Numbered from the stretch's first letter, positions 26,217 to 36,100 are shown. The stretch: 64,000 nt of DNA from Phycisphaeraceae bacterium (GCA_019636755.1 JAHBWZ010000006.1:124001-188000); one strand, 5' to 3'. The notes: generated from the sequence alone by a model not told the origin. Made by a program: numbers and translations.

Positions 26217-26386
26217 AATTGGGGGTGACTTTTTGCGCAGCAATCGCACCGGTTGACGGCTGTACAGGAAGAGGCCCGGGACCGGGCCGCGCGCGCGGCG
26301 TGCGACGGGTGCGGAGGCGTGCAGAGGAACGTGACGCTGCACCGGAGGGTACGTCAGACATGGACTGGAGCTGATCACAGAAACCC

Positions 26387-28624
26387 GTGTCACCCGAGCG
26401 TACTCCAGGCGATCGCGGCTTCGATGAGAAGGCCGTCTTCCTTGCCGCGCTGCGTCTCAGCGGCGCCGAGCGGGAGGCGTACCTGTCGCATGCATGCCCG
26501 GACGCCGCCGCGCGCGCGCGGATCGAGACCCTCCTCCGTCACCACGCCGAGGCCTCGGAGACGTTCATGGTGGGTGAGGCACCCTCGCCACCCGCCACCG
26601 CGACCGCGCTGCCGGCGATGATCAGCCACTTCAGGATCATCCGCCGGATCGGCGCAGGCGGCATGGGTACGGTGTACCTGGCCGAGGACACGGTGCTTGC
26701 CCGACGCGTCGCCCTCAAGGTCCTCGCACCGCACCTGACGCAGTCACCGATGGCGGTGGCGCGATTCGAGGAGGAGGCACGACACGCCGCCCGGCTCCGC
26801 CATCCGGCAATCGTGCCTGTATTCGAGGTGGGCGTCGACGGCGCCAACCACTACATCGTGAGCGAGTTCGTCGACGGGCCGACGCTGGCGGAGGTCATCG
26901 CTGAGGAAGCACGACGCCGGGAGTCGACGGCGTCCACCCAGGATCTCCGTGCGTGGCACCGCCGCGCCGCGGAGATCGCGGCGACGATCGCCGATGCGCT
27001 GGAGGCATCACACCGCGACCGGACGATCCACCGCGATGTCAAGCCATCGAACATCCTCATGGACCCGGAGCGCGGACCGCGGCTCACGGACTTCGGCATC
27101 GCCCGGCAGCTCGCCGAGGGCGGCACCGCCGCGGCGCAGACCGCGCTTGTCGGAAGCTGCCACTACATGAGCCCGGAGCAGGCGTCGGTGGCAGACGCCA
27201 CGATCGACTGGCGGAGCGACATCTTCTCGCTGGGCGTCGTGCTCTACGAGATGCTCGCGCTGCGCCGGCCGTTCGACGGCAGGAATCCCCACCAGGTTCT
27301 CCAGGCGGTGATCGCGACCGATCCACCCCGCCTGCGTTCGATCGACCGCACCATCCACGTGGACCTGGAAACGATCTGCCACGTGGCGCTGGAGAAGAAC
27401 CCGGAGCGACGATACCAGTCCGCGGCGCACGTCGCCGCGGACCTGCGCTGCGCGCTGGAGCGCCGACCGATCCTGGCGCGCCCGCCGGGCCGGATCCGGC
27501 GGATCCGGGAGTGGATCCGACACCGGCCGCGCACGGCGGCGACGGCGGTTGTCGTGCCGCTCGTCCTGACGATCGCCCTGCTGGCGTCGCTGCTGGTCGC
27601 CCATCGCCACGCGACCATGGCATGGTTCGCCGTCGAATCGGAGGTGGCGGGTGCCAGCGTGCGCGTCCGCACCATGCACGAGGGCGGCCCTGGTGCGCCC
27701 GGCCGCGTCCTGCGATCGATGGTCGCGCCGATCCGGCGTCACGCGCTGCCGCCGGGGCAGTACCGCATCACGGTCAGCAGCCCGGACGGCGCCGGCTTCG
27801 CCGAGTTCAACGCCGTTCTCCTGACACCCGGCCGGGAGCACATGACGACGATCGTCGTGCTGGATGGCGGGCCGGGCGACCGTGCGGCGCGCAACCAGCC
27901 GGTCGGGCGCGCCGGCATCGGCGCCCCGCAGGCGTCGTCGGGCGCCGCGCCGACCAGGCTGGTCGGCCGTCTTCTTCCGACGGCCCGCGTGGTGCAGGCG
28001 CCGATGGTGCTGGTGACGCCCCCGCCGGGCACGCCGGCCATCGCACCCTTTCACCTGGACCCGCACGAGGTCAGCAACGCGGCGTACCTGGCGTTCATGA
28101 ACGCTTCCGGGCACCGGGCCCCTCGGCACTGGACGGAAGGCCGCATCGCGGAGGATCTCCTCGAGCGACCGGTGGTCGGCATCACGATGCAGGATGCGGA
28201 GGCATTCGCGCGCTGGCACGGCAAGCGGCTTCCGACGCGGCGCGAATGGCAGGCAGCCCTTGCATGGGGCGACACCTTCGACGCGCGGCCGGACGGCACC
28301 AGGTCAGCGCCGACCGCGCCCGGTCCGGTCGACCTCGACGGTCTTCCGGCCGCCTACGCGCGCTGGACACTGGACGTGCGGTCTCCAGATCCACGCGCGC
28401 GGCATCCGGAACTCCGTCACATGCGCGGCAATGTCCGCGAGCTGACGGGAAGCGTGGATGAACAGCTGCACGCCAGCGCCGTGTGCGGCCCGGGGTGGAC
28501 GGATCCGCCGGACATGGCCCCGGACCGGGCTGTCTGGATGCAGCCGCTGGGGACGTACTCACTCCGCCACGGCTTCCGCTGCGCGAAGAGCGTCCACCCC
28601 GATCCTGCAGACACCGCCGAATGA
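26387..28624 (+). CDS. Membrane Ser/Thr protein kinase with PEGA-like and SUMF1-like domains
   Basis: The 745-residue protein starts at a GTG (26387). An N-terminal helical part (residues 1-80) resembles the leader found on planctomycete kinases paired with ECF factors. The PknB-type kinase domain (about 80-365) is intact: GAGGMGTVYLAE, VALKVL, IHRDVKPSNILMD, LTDFGIARQ, SPEQ. A transmembrane helix lies near 385-405 (VVVPLVLTIALLASLLV). Then come a PEGA-like beta domain (LPPGQYRITVSSPDG) and a C-terminal formylglycine-enzyme-like domain (HEVSNAAYLAFMNASGHRAP, AEAFARWHGKRLPTRREWQA, MRGNVRELTGS, HGFRCAK). The latter lacks an obvious catalytic Cys pair and is probably a sensor. The kinase is cytoplasmic and the sensor periplasmic. 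Confidence 0.9.
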   Translation: MSPERTPGDRGFDEKAVFLAALRLSGAEREAYLSHACPDAAARARIETLLRHHAEASETFMVGEAPSPPATATALPAMISHFRIIRRIGAGGMGTVYLAEDTVLARRVALKVLAPHLTQSPMAVARFEEEARHAARLRHPAIVPVFEVGVDGANHYIVSEFVDGPTLAEVIAEEARRRESTASTQDLRAWHRRAAEIAATIADALEASHRDRTIHRDVKPSNILMDPERGPRLTDFGIARQLAEGGTAAAQTALVGSCHYMSPEQASVADATIDWRSDIFSLGVVLYEMLALRRPFDGRNPHQVLQAVIATDPPRLRSIDRTIHVDLETICHVALEKNPERRYQSAAHVAADLRCALERRPILARPPGRIRRIREWIRHRPRTAATAVVVPLVLTIALLASLLVAHRHATMAWFAVESEVAGASVRVRTMHEGGPGAPGRVLRSMVAPIRRHALPPGQYRITVSSPDGAGFAEFNAVLLTPGREHMTTIVVLDGGPGDRAARNQPVGRAGIGAPQASSGAAPTRLVGRLLPTARVVQAPMVLVTPPPGTPAIAPFHLDPHEVSNAAYLAFMNASGHRAPRHWTEGRIAEDLLERPVVGITMQDAEAFARWHGKRLPTRREWQAALAWGDTFDARPDGTRSAPTAPGPVDLDGLPAAYARWTLDVRSPDPRARHPELRHMRGNVRELTGSVDEQLHASAVCGPGWTDPPDMAPDRAVWMQPLGTYSLRHGFRCAKSVHPDPADTAE

Positions 28625-28636
28625 GGAGACCCGCCG

Positions 28637-29128
28637 ATGGCATTCTATGAGCTCGTGACCGCCCGACTGATCGTGTCCTGTACATGCACGTCGGAGACGC
28701 AGCCGCCGGATCGCGCCCCCGACAGCGTCGTCGAGAAGGCGGCGATCGATGACCTCGGGGAGCAGCTCATCACCGATCCCGGCAGCCCGGCGGACATCTT
28801 CGCGGAGTTCCGGGGAACCCATCTGATCCAGGCAGGCAACCTGAACGTCGCCATCCGCGACGCGATGCAGATTCTCCAGACCGCGATCAACGATCGGCGC
28901 GTGGTTCCGCCGGGCGACACCGCCACGATCCTGGTGGACTCGCCGGGGTCATCGGTCTGGCAGACGATCACCGGCAGCCAGCACGAGGTGGAGGGCTGGC
29001 TGCTGCGCGAGGAGAACAGCACCGTCACGCCGTGGACGCTGGATGTCGACCTGGGTACCGGAGGTGAGTTCATCGCGTACGCCGGGTTCCTGTTCGAACT
29101 GCGCGCGCTCGTCGAACTCTCGACGTGA
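28637..29128 (+). CDS. Unrecognised protein in the kinase operon
   Basis: The 163-residue product matches no family I know. It starts 12 bases after the kinase stop and its end overlaps the next gene (GTGA), so all three are one operon. It has no signal peptide or membrane segment. The N-terminal half is partly helical (ADIFAEFRGTHLIQAGNLNV, IRDAMQILQTAIND); the C-terminal half is beta-rich and acidic (TATILVDSPGSSVWQTITG, EVEGWLLREENSTVTPW). It carries a CTC cysteine pair near residue 15. A partner or substrate of the kinase is possible, but this is inferred from position only. Confidence 0.65.
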   Translation: MAFYELVTARLIVSCTCTSETQPPDRAPDSVVEKAAIDDLGEQLITDPGSPADIFAEFRGTHLIQAGNLNVAIRDAMQILQTAINDRRVVPPGDTATILVDSPGSSVWQTITGSQHEVEGWLLREENSTVTPWTLDVDLGTGGEFIAYAGFLFELRALVELST

Positions 29129-30291
29129 CCGGCATGCAGCCACTGCAGGTGGTCAACCGGACGCGCGGCGACGCGGCCGCATTCGTGCTGCACTGGGACG
29201 GCGCGGTGCCCGCCGCGCTGCGCGTCGGGGCGGGGCCGGATGCGCAGGCACCCGGCATCCGGTTGATCCTGTCGCGATTCGGCCGCTGGTCAGGCGTCAT
29301 CGTGGATCCGCCGGTGTCCACGGGCCAGGCGATCCTGGTCGAGGCGCACGATGCCGGCGGGCAGGGCCTGGCCCCTCGGCGCGCGGGGTTCCTCGCCGAC
29401 GGCGCCCTGCGCACGACCGACCGCGAGCAGCGCTTCCTGGTGGCGCTCGAGGCGGACTCGCTCCGGCGGATCGATGACGGGATCGACCGCGAGCGCCACG
29501 CGGCCGGGTTCTTCCGCGATCTGGACTGCCAGACCAGTCCGACGCTGCTTCTGGCCAGGCACACGTGCCTGGCCGCCACCATGGGTCTCACCCGTCCGCA
29601 TCTGCACTACCGGATCGAGGCCGTCTCATCCGTGCTCGACACGCTCAGCGCTCGCCTGCGCGAGCGCCATCGCACGACCGCGCCGCACGCAGTGCGCGCG
29701 CCGCGGGACGGCGGCACCGACCCGCTGGCGAGGACACGCGCGGCGGTGCAGCGCATCCCGTTCGATCGGACCGCGGTGGCCTACTGCGCAGCGCTGCAGC
29801 GCGCGATTCTGTCCAGGTGGTTCCCGGGCTGCGAGCGCTCCGGCGGCCCGCGCGACGCGCTCGCCACGGCCTTCGCGTGGTTCTCGACAGGCCGGCTGGC
29901 CCTCGCGCCCGCGCACACCGGCCGTGGCTTCCGCCACGTGCCGTTCAACACCGGCGCCCCCGACAGCACGGCCATCCACTGCTTCGCCGAGTTCGCATTC
30001 CTGGCCATGGAAGCGGACATCGACCGCTCCTTCTGGCACGCCCTGCTGCCGATCCTGGTCTCGGCGCCGCGCCTGCATCACGCCGCGTACGGCAGCCCCG
30101 GTGCCGCGCGATCGCACGCGTACTATCGCGCCGTCGGCCCGGCGCCGCGCCACCCGCTCGATGACGCGGCGCTTGGAGCGCTCGTCCGCACCCTGCCCGG
30201 CTACGGCGCCCGGGGGCTCGACCGGGACGTGGATGCCCTGGAGCGCTTCGCCGGACGATCCCTTGCCGAGACCGTGACCGGGATGGGGTAG
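29125..30291 (+). CDS. Unrecognised 388-residue protein in the kinase operon
   Basis: The gene begins at a GTG overlapping the previous stop (GTGA), giving 388 residues. It has no signal peptide and no membrane segment. The first 80 residues are beta-rich (AAFVLHWDGAVPAALRVG, WSGVIVDPPVSTGQAILVEA). The rest is alpha-helical with several conserved-looking His/Arg stretches (GLTRPHLHYRIEAVSSVLD, STAIHCFAEFAFLAMEADID, SAPRLHHAAYGSPG). No enzyme motif is recognisable. With the sigma factor, kinase and 163-residue protein it forms a four-gene unit. It is the last gene before a convergent neighbour. Confidence 0.65.
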   Translation: MTGMQPLQVVNRTRGDAAAFVLHWDGAVPAALRVGAGPDAQAPGIRLILSRFGRWSGVIVDPPVSTGQAILVEAHDAGGQGLAPRRAGFLADGALRTTDREQRFLVALEADSLRRIDDGIDRERHAAGFFRDLDCQTSPTLLLARHTCLAATMGLTRPHLHYRIEAVSSVLDTLSARLRERHRTTAPHAVRAPRDGGTDPLARTRAAVQRIPFDRTAVAYCAALQRAILSRWFPGCERSGGPRDALATAFAWFSTGRLALAPAHTGRGFRHVPFNTGAPDSTAIHCFAEFAFLAMEADIDRSFWHALLPILVSAPRLHHAAYGSPGAARSHAYYRAVGPAPRHPLDDAALGALVRTLPGYGARGLDRDVDALERFAGRSLAETVTGMG

Positions 30292-30324
30292 CGCAACGCC
30301 ACGCGATCGGTCCGCACTGCATCG

Positions 30325-30343
30325 GCGCCGACCATACCGGCGC
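30325..30343. terminator. Small hairpin between convergent genes
   Basis: GCGCCG (30325-30330) can pair with CGGCGC (30338-30343) around a seven-base loop in the 62-base gap between the kinase operon and the convergent gene. The stem is only six pairs and no T-run follows, so this is a weak candidate. Confidence 0.25.
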
Positions 30344-30353
30344 TCCCTCGGCC

Positions 30354-32756
30354 TCACTCCGCGCAGGCGCGGTCGATGCTCGCGACACGCTCCCAGGAGA
30401 CGGCGTATCGCAGCGTGAGGCGCCGCAGGCCGACCAGGTTTTCCAGCACGATCAGCTCGTTGTCCAGGGTCACCTGCTGGAGATCGGGGCGGCCCTCGAA
30501 CTCGTGGAAGCAGATGAGCCGTGTGTGTGCGCCGCCGAAATCCTTCAGTGGCTCGCGTTTCCCGCTGTCCCATGCGGCGAACTCGAGGTAGAGAAACGGC
30601 ACCACGGGCGGGCAGTCACCGGGCGCACCCGCACCCGCGTAATGCAGATCCAGGACGACGCGCTCATCCGATGGCGCGAACTCGTGCCAGACCCCCGGGT
30701 CGAGCCCCTCCACCGGAGGCGTGATGACGAAGGGGTAGCGCCCCGTCCGGAGTTCGTTGCCTTCGAACCCGATCGCGGCTCGAGCCTGCACATACGGGAC
30801 GGCGCGATCGGTCCGGAGCATGGTCCGCAGAGGCGCGTCGAGATGGTCGTCCTGCCGCTCCCACATCATGCCCAGGAGTTCGACTCTCACGGAACGCAGG
30901 CGCGGCGCCGGCACGATCCGGGAGACGGTGTGCACATGCGCGTACACCGCCCCTGTCGGTCCATCGACATGAACCGGAACGAACGAGCCGGGCGCACCGT
31001 CCCGATAGGCCGGTTCCTCCTCCGCCAGGTACGGTGTCGCGAAGACCCCGATGGGATCGTCGTCCCAGTCGATTGCCTTGTGGAGCGCCGTCGCCGCAGC
31101 CGCGAGCGCGGTCGCCACCTGGCCCGCAATCGGCACCGACTTCAGCACGGCGGCGCCGGCGCTCAGCGCCTCCGCCACGCCCGCGAGATACGATCCCGTA
31201 TTGCCATCCATCTCGATCGCCGAGCCCATCACCAGCAGGTCATCACCGGCGATGCGGTCGACCCTGGCGGCAAAGACGGGGATGCGGCGGAAGTACTCCG
31301 CGCCGATCGGACCGACATTCACACTGTCGTCCCAGGGGACGGACACATCGCCATGCGTCACGCCCGGGAAACGCACGACAGTCTCGTTGTTCCCGGCAAC
31401 GCCTTTGAACGCCCAGATCATCTCGGGAAGACTGTTCGGCGGGCCCTCCCGGTCATCGCGGATCGCGAATCCCTCCGTGTTCACGACGAGCATCGCCTGC
31501 GAAGGCCACCTCGACCTGAGATGAACGGAGGCACGGTTGCTCCACCAGGGCTCGCCCTCCCGCGCCACCCAGAGTGGGATCGTCCCCTCGACGGCAGGAC
31601 TCACTCCCTGCGGGACGACCTCGCGGAGATCGACCGTGATTTCCGATCCGCGCCAGCCTTCGCGCCGCACCGGCCGCGGCTCGACCGGAATCGCGAACGC
31701 GCGCCGCTCATTGTCGACCCGGGTCGGGTCACCGATGCAGACCGTGAACCGGCCGCGCGGGGCCTCGTCTCGAAGCCTGATCACGAACACGCCGTCCGTT
31801 GGATCGTTCAGGAAGTTGAGCTCCCATGGCTCGACGCTCTCGATGACCGGATTCTGCGGGAGTGCAGGCACCGGGCGCTGGATGGTCCGGCCGGTACCGT
31901 CACCGGCCTGGAAGGCCTCGTGACCCGTCCAGTTCAGCGTTCGGATCACGTCGGCAGGCATGTGGGACTGATCCCCGGACTCCGCCGCGACCATGCGACC
32001 GACCCAGGTCAACGGGCGTGAAATCGCCTGATACTCCAGCAGAACCGGCGAGCGCCCGAGCGTACGGTACAGGATCGCTCGCTGGTCCTGGTTCGTCGAC
32101 TCATATCGGTTCCCCTCCGCAGAGACTCGTCCCGGGAGCTGCACGTCGCTGTGCGCGCGTGCGAGCCGGTCGAGCGCATCCGCGAGGACATCGATGAGCA
32201 CATCGGATCCGGCGAACGACTCGAACCGCACGCCATCGTCGTCCAGCAGCACGTCCAGGCAGCGCATTCCGATCAGGCGTCCGTCCACGCGGACACTGAG
32301 GCACGTCGGCGCCTCCTTCTTGCACAGCGGCGGCACGAAGGAGATCTCGAGGTCATACCAGCGGTCTGCCTCGAATCCGTCGATCGTCTGTTCCGGAAGA
32401 AACGCAGCCGGCGGCCCGCCGCCCGCTTCATACGTCCCTCTGATCGTGCCATTCGAACGAATCGAGACGCGCACCCGCCCGGACACACCTTCACGAAGGA
32501 CGATGTCAAGCCGCCCGGCGAGCAGTCGGACGCCGAGGCGCGTGGTCTGCGCCGTCGGCTGAATCTCCTGCAGGTCCTCCGGGTTCCCGGGGCTGAGGCT
32601 GCCGGGCCCGGTGGCGCGCAGCACGGCGTGTCCATCGATGGTGAACGGCATCCACTGACCCGAACGCTGCCAGTCCGCTCGGCTGGGAGCGGACAGGAAC
32701 AGCGGCATCAGCACCACCAGGACTCCGAACCATGCATGCTTCAGGAACGCGGCCAT
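30354..32756 (-). CDS. Large exported protein of unknown function
   Basis: The 800-residue product starts at the ATG at 32756, with GGAGG seven bases upstream; the longer open frame before it is not protein-like. A signal peptide is clear (KHAWFGVLVVLMPLFLSA, cleavage near SRADW). The first 200 residues look like a lectin/LamG-type beta sandwich (WYDLEISFVPPLC, SVRVDGRLIGMRCLDVLLDD). A central part contains more beta domains. Near residue 560-610 comes an Ala-rich helical patch (SAGAAVLKSVPIAGQVATAL) that does not look like a true membrane helix. The rest is again beta-rich. No catalytic motif is seen. It lies 281 bases downstream of a TlpA-type gene on the same strand. Confidence 0.7.
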   Translation of the reverse strand: MAAFLKHAWFGVLVVLMPLFLSAPSRADWQRSGQWMPFTIDGHAVLRATGPGSLSPGNPEDLQEIQPTAQTTRLGVRLLAGRLDIVLREGVSGRVRVSIRSNGTIRGTYEAGGGPPAAFLPEQTIDGFEADRWYDLEISFVPPLCKKEAPTCLSVRVDGRLIGMRCLDVLLDDDGVRFESFAGSDVLIDVLADALDRLARAHSDVQLPGRVSAEGNRYESTNQDQRAILYRTLGRSPVLLEYQAISRPLTWVGRMVAAESGDQSHMPADVIRTLNWTGHEAFQAGDGTGRTIQRPVPALPQNPVIESVEPWELNFLNDPTDGVFVIRLRDEAPRGRFTVCIGDPTRVDNERRAFAIPVEPRPVRREGWRGSEITVDLREVVPQGVSPAVEGTIPLWVAREGEPWWSNRASVHLRSRWPSQAMLVVNTEGFAIRDDREGPPNSLPEMIWAFKGVAGNNETVVRFPGVTHGDVSVPWDDSVNVGPIGAEYFRRIPVFAARVDRIAGDDLLVMGSAIEMDGNTGSYLAGVAEALSAGAAVLKSVPIAGQVATALAAAATALHKAIDWDDDPIGVFATPYLAEEEPAYRDGAPGSFVPVHVDGPTGAVYAHVHTVSRIVPAPRLRSVRVELLGMMWERQDDHLDAPLRTMLRTDRAVPYVQARAAIGFEGNELRTGRYPFVITPPVEGLDPGVWHEFAPSDERVVLDLHYAGAGAPGDCPPVVPFLYLEFAAWDSGKREPLKDFGGAHTRLICFHEFEGRPDLQQVTLDNELIVLENLVGLRRLTLRYAVSWERVASIDRACAE

Positions 32757-33037
32757 GACCAGACCTCCGGCAGGCGTCCACGCACCCGGCAGACGGCACC
32801 TCCGACGCGGAACACGACGCACCGGTGGGCACTGGCGGTGACAGCGCAGGCCGAACACCTCGGCCTGATGCATCCCGGGTGAATCAGCGGACGCCACGAA
32901 TGAGTCCGCCAGTCGTCGGTACTGATCAAGCCGAAGGACGACCGGTCCGGCGCGCCGCGGGTCACGGCAATACCGTGCGCACGGCGCCTGCCGCGCGCAC
33001 TGACACACCTCCGGAGGCACCGGCGATGGCTGTCGTG

Positions 33038-34900
33038 TCAGTCCACGAGGAGTTCGTCGACCCTCGACTCGAGGTCGATCGACGATGGATGCCCTGACCA
33101 CGCGATCCGCCCCGCGCGGTCGATGAGGAAGCATGTGGGGACGCCGCGAACGGCATAGCGCCGGACGGCATCGCAGCGCCACCCGCGCTCACCCTCGCTG
33201 CAGAAGGCCTGAAGGACGTTCGTCCATCCACGGCTCCGCACGTGGTTCCGGATCGTCGCGATCTCGTCGTCGATGCTGGCACCGATGACGACTGCTCGAC
33301 CGGCCCAGTCCGTGCGCCGGGCGACCAGCGCGTCACTCTTCGCCATCGGCGCCTGGCACGGACCGCACCAGGACGCCCAGAAGTCGAGGTAGACCACCTG
33401 GCCGCGCAGGTCGGACAGGCGCAGGGTCGTCCCGTCGTCCAGTCGGGTCAGTTCGATATCCGGCGCCATGGCGCCGACGGTCGGCGCCAGGCTGACCGCG
33501 ACACGCGTGTGCTTCTCCGCCGCATCGAGAAAGACCGTCTCGACACTCTCGTCGTCGATCAGCACCTCGAGGAACACGTCGCCGCCTGGCGGGAGACCCT
33601 CGACCGTCACTTCGCCGGACTCGGGCAGCACGTGTTCAGCAACCGGCAGTGATCGACGGAAGGCCTGGAGGACGAAGGCGACCGTACAGCGTCTGCCGAC
33701 CGCGGGCGATCCGTCGGCGTTCGTGACTGCAACCGTGAGCCGATGATCTCCGCGCAGGCGTGCGCGGAGCGCCGCTTCATCGAAGGTCTGAAGACCCACC
33801 TCGATCCGATCCGAGCCACCGGGCTGAAGGTGCGAACTCCGCTGGGTGGAGAACGCGTCCGCACGATCGGCGATGCGCTGCGCCGCCCGGTCGCCGGTCA
33901 TGGCGTAGACCGCGTACCGGCCCGGCGCCAGGTCCGTCACGCGCAGTTCGAGCGTCTTTCCGAGCGACTCCTGCTCCATGACGTGGAAGAGCCAGCCCCC
34001 GTCCGGAATGTCCGGACTCGTGCTCACGCGTGTCATGCACGCGTCGTAGGCATGGGCACCCTGCGCATCGGGCGCCAGCGAAACCTCGAGCGTCGCGGGC
34101 ACCGGGAGCGCGATCTCGATGGGGCCTTCGTACCCGGCCGGACTGAACGGCCCCGCCTGGAACGCGCGCAGGAATCCGGGATGGTGCACGAGCACCCAGA
34201 GGCGATCGCAGTCGGTCGGCATGCGCCCCCGGAATCGCCCCCGACCCAGCGTCTCCGGAACGGACGCGCTGAAGATCGCTCGCGCGTCGCCCGCGGATGC
34301 GGCCCACTGCACCACGGTCAGCCATGCCGCGACCGAATGGCCCTCCGCGAAGACGACCGGCGCGAGGTCCGCCGGCAGTTCCATTCCATCCGGTGGACGC
34401 AGCGAGAACTCCACTGTGCGCCCGGCGTCGAGCGTGACCGTCATGCGCGGGGCATCGCCGGCGGTCGACGCCGGCAATGCCCCGGCGAGACTGACCTCGC
34501 GCGTGGACCAGGCATGGCCCGGCGCCCGGACGCAGAGCAGGGCGCGCTGCGGATCGCCGTCGCCGGACGGCGCGGACCGGAGCCCGTCCGCGTGGATCTC
34601 GATCGTCCCGTCGGCGCCGGCGCCGATCCACGCGTGTGAGAGGGGCATGCGATTCGTCGCCTCGATGAGGAATGCTTCCGCCCCGACGAGCGCGGCACCG
34701 GCGGCGTCGCGGACGTCGACCAGGAGCAGCGCAACCGGCGCATGTCCGAGCATGTCCGTGCCCGGTACCGCGCCGCCGGTCGATGGGGCCCGCGGCGCCG
34801 GATCCGGCTCGGCGCCGTGCGCATCATGTGCGGACATGCCGGCGGCGGAAGCGAGAAGGAGCGCGAACGCGACGGCGGAGCGGATGGTCGGCGATGGCAT
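33038..34900 (-). CDS. Exported TlpA-like thioredoxin-domain protein
   Basis: The 620-residue product is a periplasmic protein with a C-terminal thioredoxin-like domain of the TlpA/ResA type. The start at 34900 has AGGAGG six bases upstream, and the signal peptide is SAVAFALLLASAAGMSA. Residues about 60-470 form several beta-sandwich (carboxypeptidase-regulatory-like) modules of unknown role. The thioredoxin domain begins at VGAMAPDIELTRLDDG, has the redox motif WCGPC near residue 510 and ends with GVPTCFLIDRAGRIAWSGHP, the cis-Pro region. Thiol-disulfide exchange in the periplasm is the likely activity. The combination of long sandwich repeats and a TlpA domain is common in planctomycetes and Bacteroidota. 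Confidence 0.85.
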   Translation of the reverse strand: MPSPTIRSAVAFALLLASAAGMSAHDAHGAEPDPAPRAPSTGGAVPGTDMLGHAPVALLLVDVRDAAGAALVGAEAFLIEATNRMPLSHAWIGAGADGTIEIHADGLRSAPSGDGDPQRALLCVRAPGHAWSTREVSLAGALPASTAGDAPRMTVTLDAGRTVEFSLRPPDGMELPADLAPVVFAEGHSVAAWLTVVQWAASAGDARAIFSASVPETLGRGRFRGRMPTDCDRLWVLVHHPGFLRAFQAGPFSPAGYEGPIEIALPVPATLEVSLAPDAQGAHAYDACMTRVSTSPDIPDGGWLFHVMEQESLGKTLELRVTDLAPGRYAVYAMTGDRAAQRIADRADAFSTQRSSHLQPGGSDRIEVGLQTFDEAALRARLRGDHRLTVAVTNADGSPAVGRRCTVAFVLQAFRRSLPVAEHVLPESGEVTVEGLPPGGDVFLEVLIDDESVETVFLDAAEKHTRVAVSLAPTVGAMAPDIELTRLDDGTTLRLSDLRGQVVYLDFWASWCGPCQAPMAKSDALVARRTDWAGRAVVIGASIDDEIATIRNHVRSRGWTNVLQAFCSEGERGWRCDAVRRYAVRGVPTCFLIDRAGRIAWSGHPSSIDLESRVDELLVD

Positions 34901-35083
34901 GATGATCCTCCTGTGAAAACGTCCCGTCACGGGAATCGGCCCGGTCCGGCCGTCGAAGACCCCGCCGTCCGCACGGAAGTTCTTCAACGGCGTGCTATCC
35001 GGTGCGGACTGCCTCCCGGTTGCGGCCGATCCGCCCGTGGGAACGCACCGGGACGGAATCCCCCGCGCCAGCGCGCTCCATGT

Positions 35084-36100
35084 TCACGCATCGGCCCGGC
35101 GGCGCACCGTCGCGATCGCGTCGGGAATGTGCGCCGCCAGTTCGTCCGGCAGCATGCCGGCATCGCGCCGGCCGTGCGCCCCTGCGGCAGACCACCGGTC
35201 GGCGGCGAGGCCGTGCACATGCGCGCCGATCGCGGCGCAGTGCAGCAGCGGGAGCGACGGCCCGGCGGTCCGTCCGGTCTGCGCCTGCCCCGCGAACTGC
35301 GCCACGAGTCCGCCGATCACGCCCGCCAGCACATCGCCGGTCCCGCCGGTTGCCAGCGCCGGTCCGCCGGTGGGCGTGAGGAAGGTCTCGTGCCCGTCGG
35401 TCACGATCGTGTCCGGACCCTTGAGTACGGCTACGCAGCCCAGGCGCCGCGCGAGCAGTACGGCGGCATCCGCCCGATCCTCCGCGGTGACCGGGTCCGT
35501 GAGATGCAGCGAGAGCGCCTCCGCCAGCCGGCGGAACTCTCCGGGGTGCGGTGTCAGGATGAGCCGCGCCCTGAGATCGCGGGCGAAGTCCCGCTGCGCC
35601 GCCAGGATCGTGATTGCATCGGCGTCGACGACGATCGTACGGTCTTCCTGCGCAACGAGTCGGAGGATGATCTGTGCCAGCGCGTGTGCGTGCCGGCGGC
35701 CGGCGCCGAGACCGGGACCGAGGACGACTGCGTCGACCGGCGGCAGCGCGTCGTCGAGGACCGCCGCGCAGGCGCTGGCGTCCAGGACATCGTGGTGGTC
35801 GACGGGCAACGCGATCGCGGTCGCGAACGGAACGCAGGTCAGGATGGCCGGGATCAGCGGCGCCGGCGCGGCGATCTGCACCAGACCCGCACCCGCGCGC
35901 ACCGCGCCGAGTGCGGCGAACGCCGGTGCCCCGAGCATCGGGCGCGGCCCTCCGGCGCAGCCGCCGACGACGAGCACGGTGCCGAACGTGCCCTTGTGTC
36001 CGGCCGGATCACGACCCGGCATCCGGAGCCGGGCATCCATCGCCGCGGTCGAGCCGCGCTCCGGTCGACCGGATGTCTCTTCAGCGCCGTGGTCCGGCAT
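35084..36100 (-). CDS. nnrD: ADP- or ATP-dependent NAD(P)H-hydrate dehydratase
   Basis: NnrD repairs hydrated, damaged NAD(P)H in the cytoplasm. The 338-residue protein has the ribokinase-like fold motifs GTFGTVLVVGGCAGG, ILTPHPGEFRRLAE (substrate loop) and GGTGDVLAGVIGGLVAQ (anion hole and catalytic Asp). It is the dehydratase alone; the epimerase domain (NnrE), often fused in front, is absent. I chose the ATG at 36100, with GAGG six bases upstream, overlapping the transglutaminase 3' end by 20 bases. An internal ATG at 36040 is the alternative. It is third in the lysS unit. Confidence 0.9.
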   Translation of the reverse strand: MPDHGAEETSGRPERGSTAAMDARLRMPGRDPAGHKGTFGTVLVVGGCAGGPRPMLGAPAFAALGAVRAGAGLVQIAAPAPLIPAILTCVPFATAIALPVDHHDVLDASACAAVLDDALPPVDAVVLGPGLGAGRRHAHALAQIILRLVAQEDRTIVVDADAITILAAQRDFARDLRARLILTPHPGEFRRLAEALSLHLTDPVTAEDRADAAVLLARRLGCVAVLKGPDTIVTDGHETFLTPTGGPALATGGTGDVLAGVIGGLVAQFAGQAQTGRTAGPSLPLLHCAAIGAHVHGLAADRWSAAGAHGRRDAGMLPDELAAHIPDAIATVRRRADA

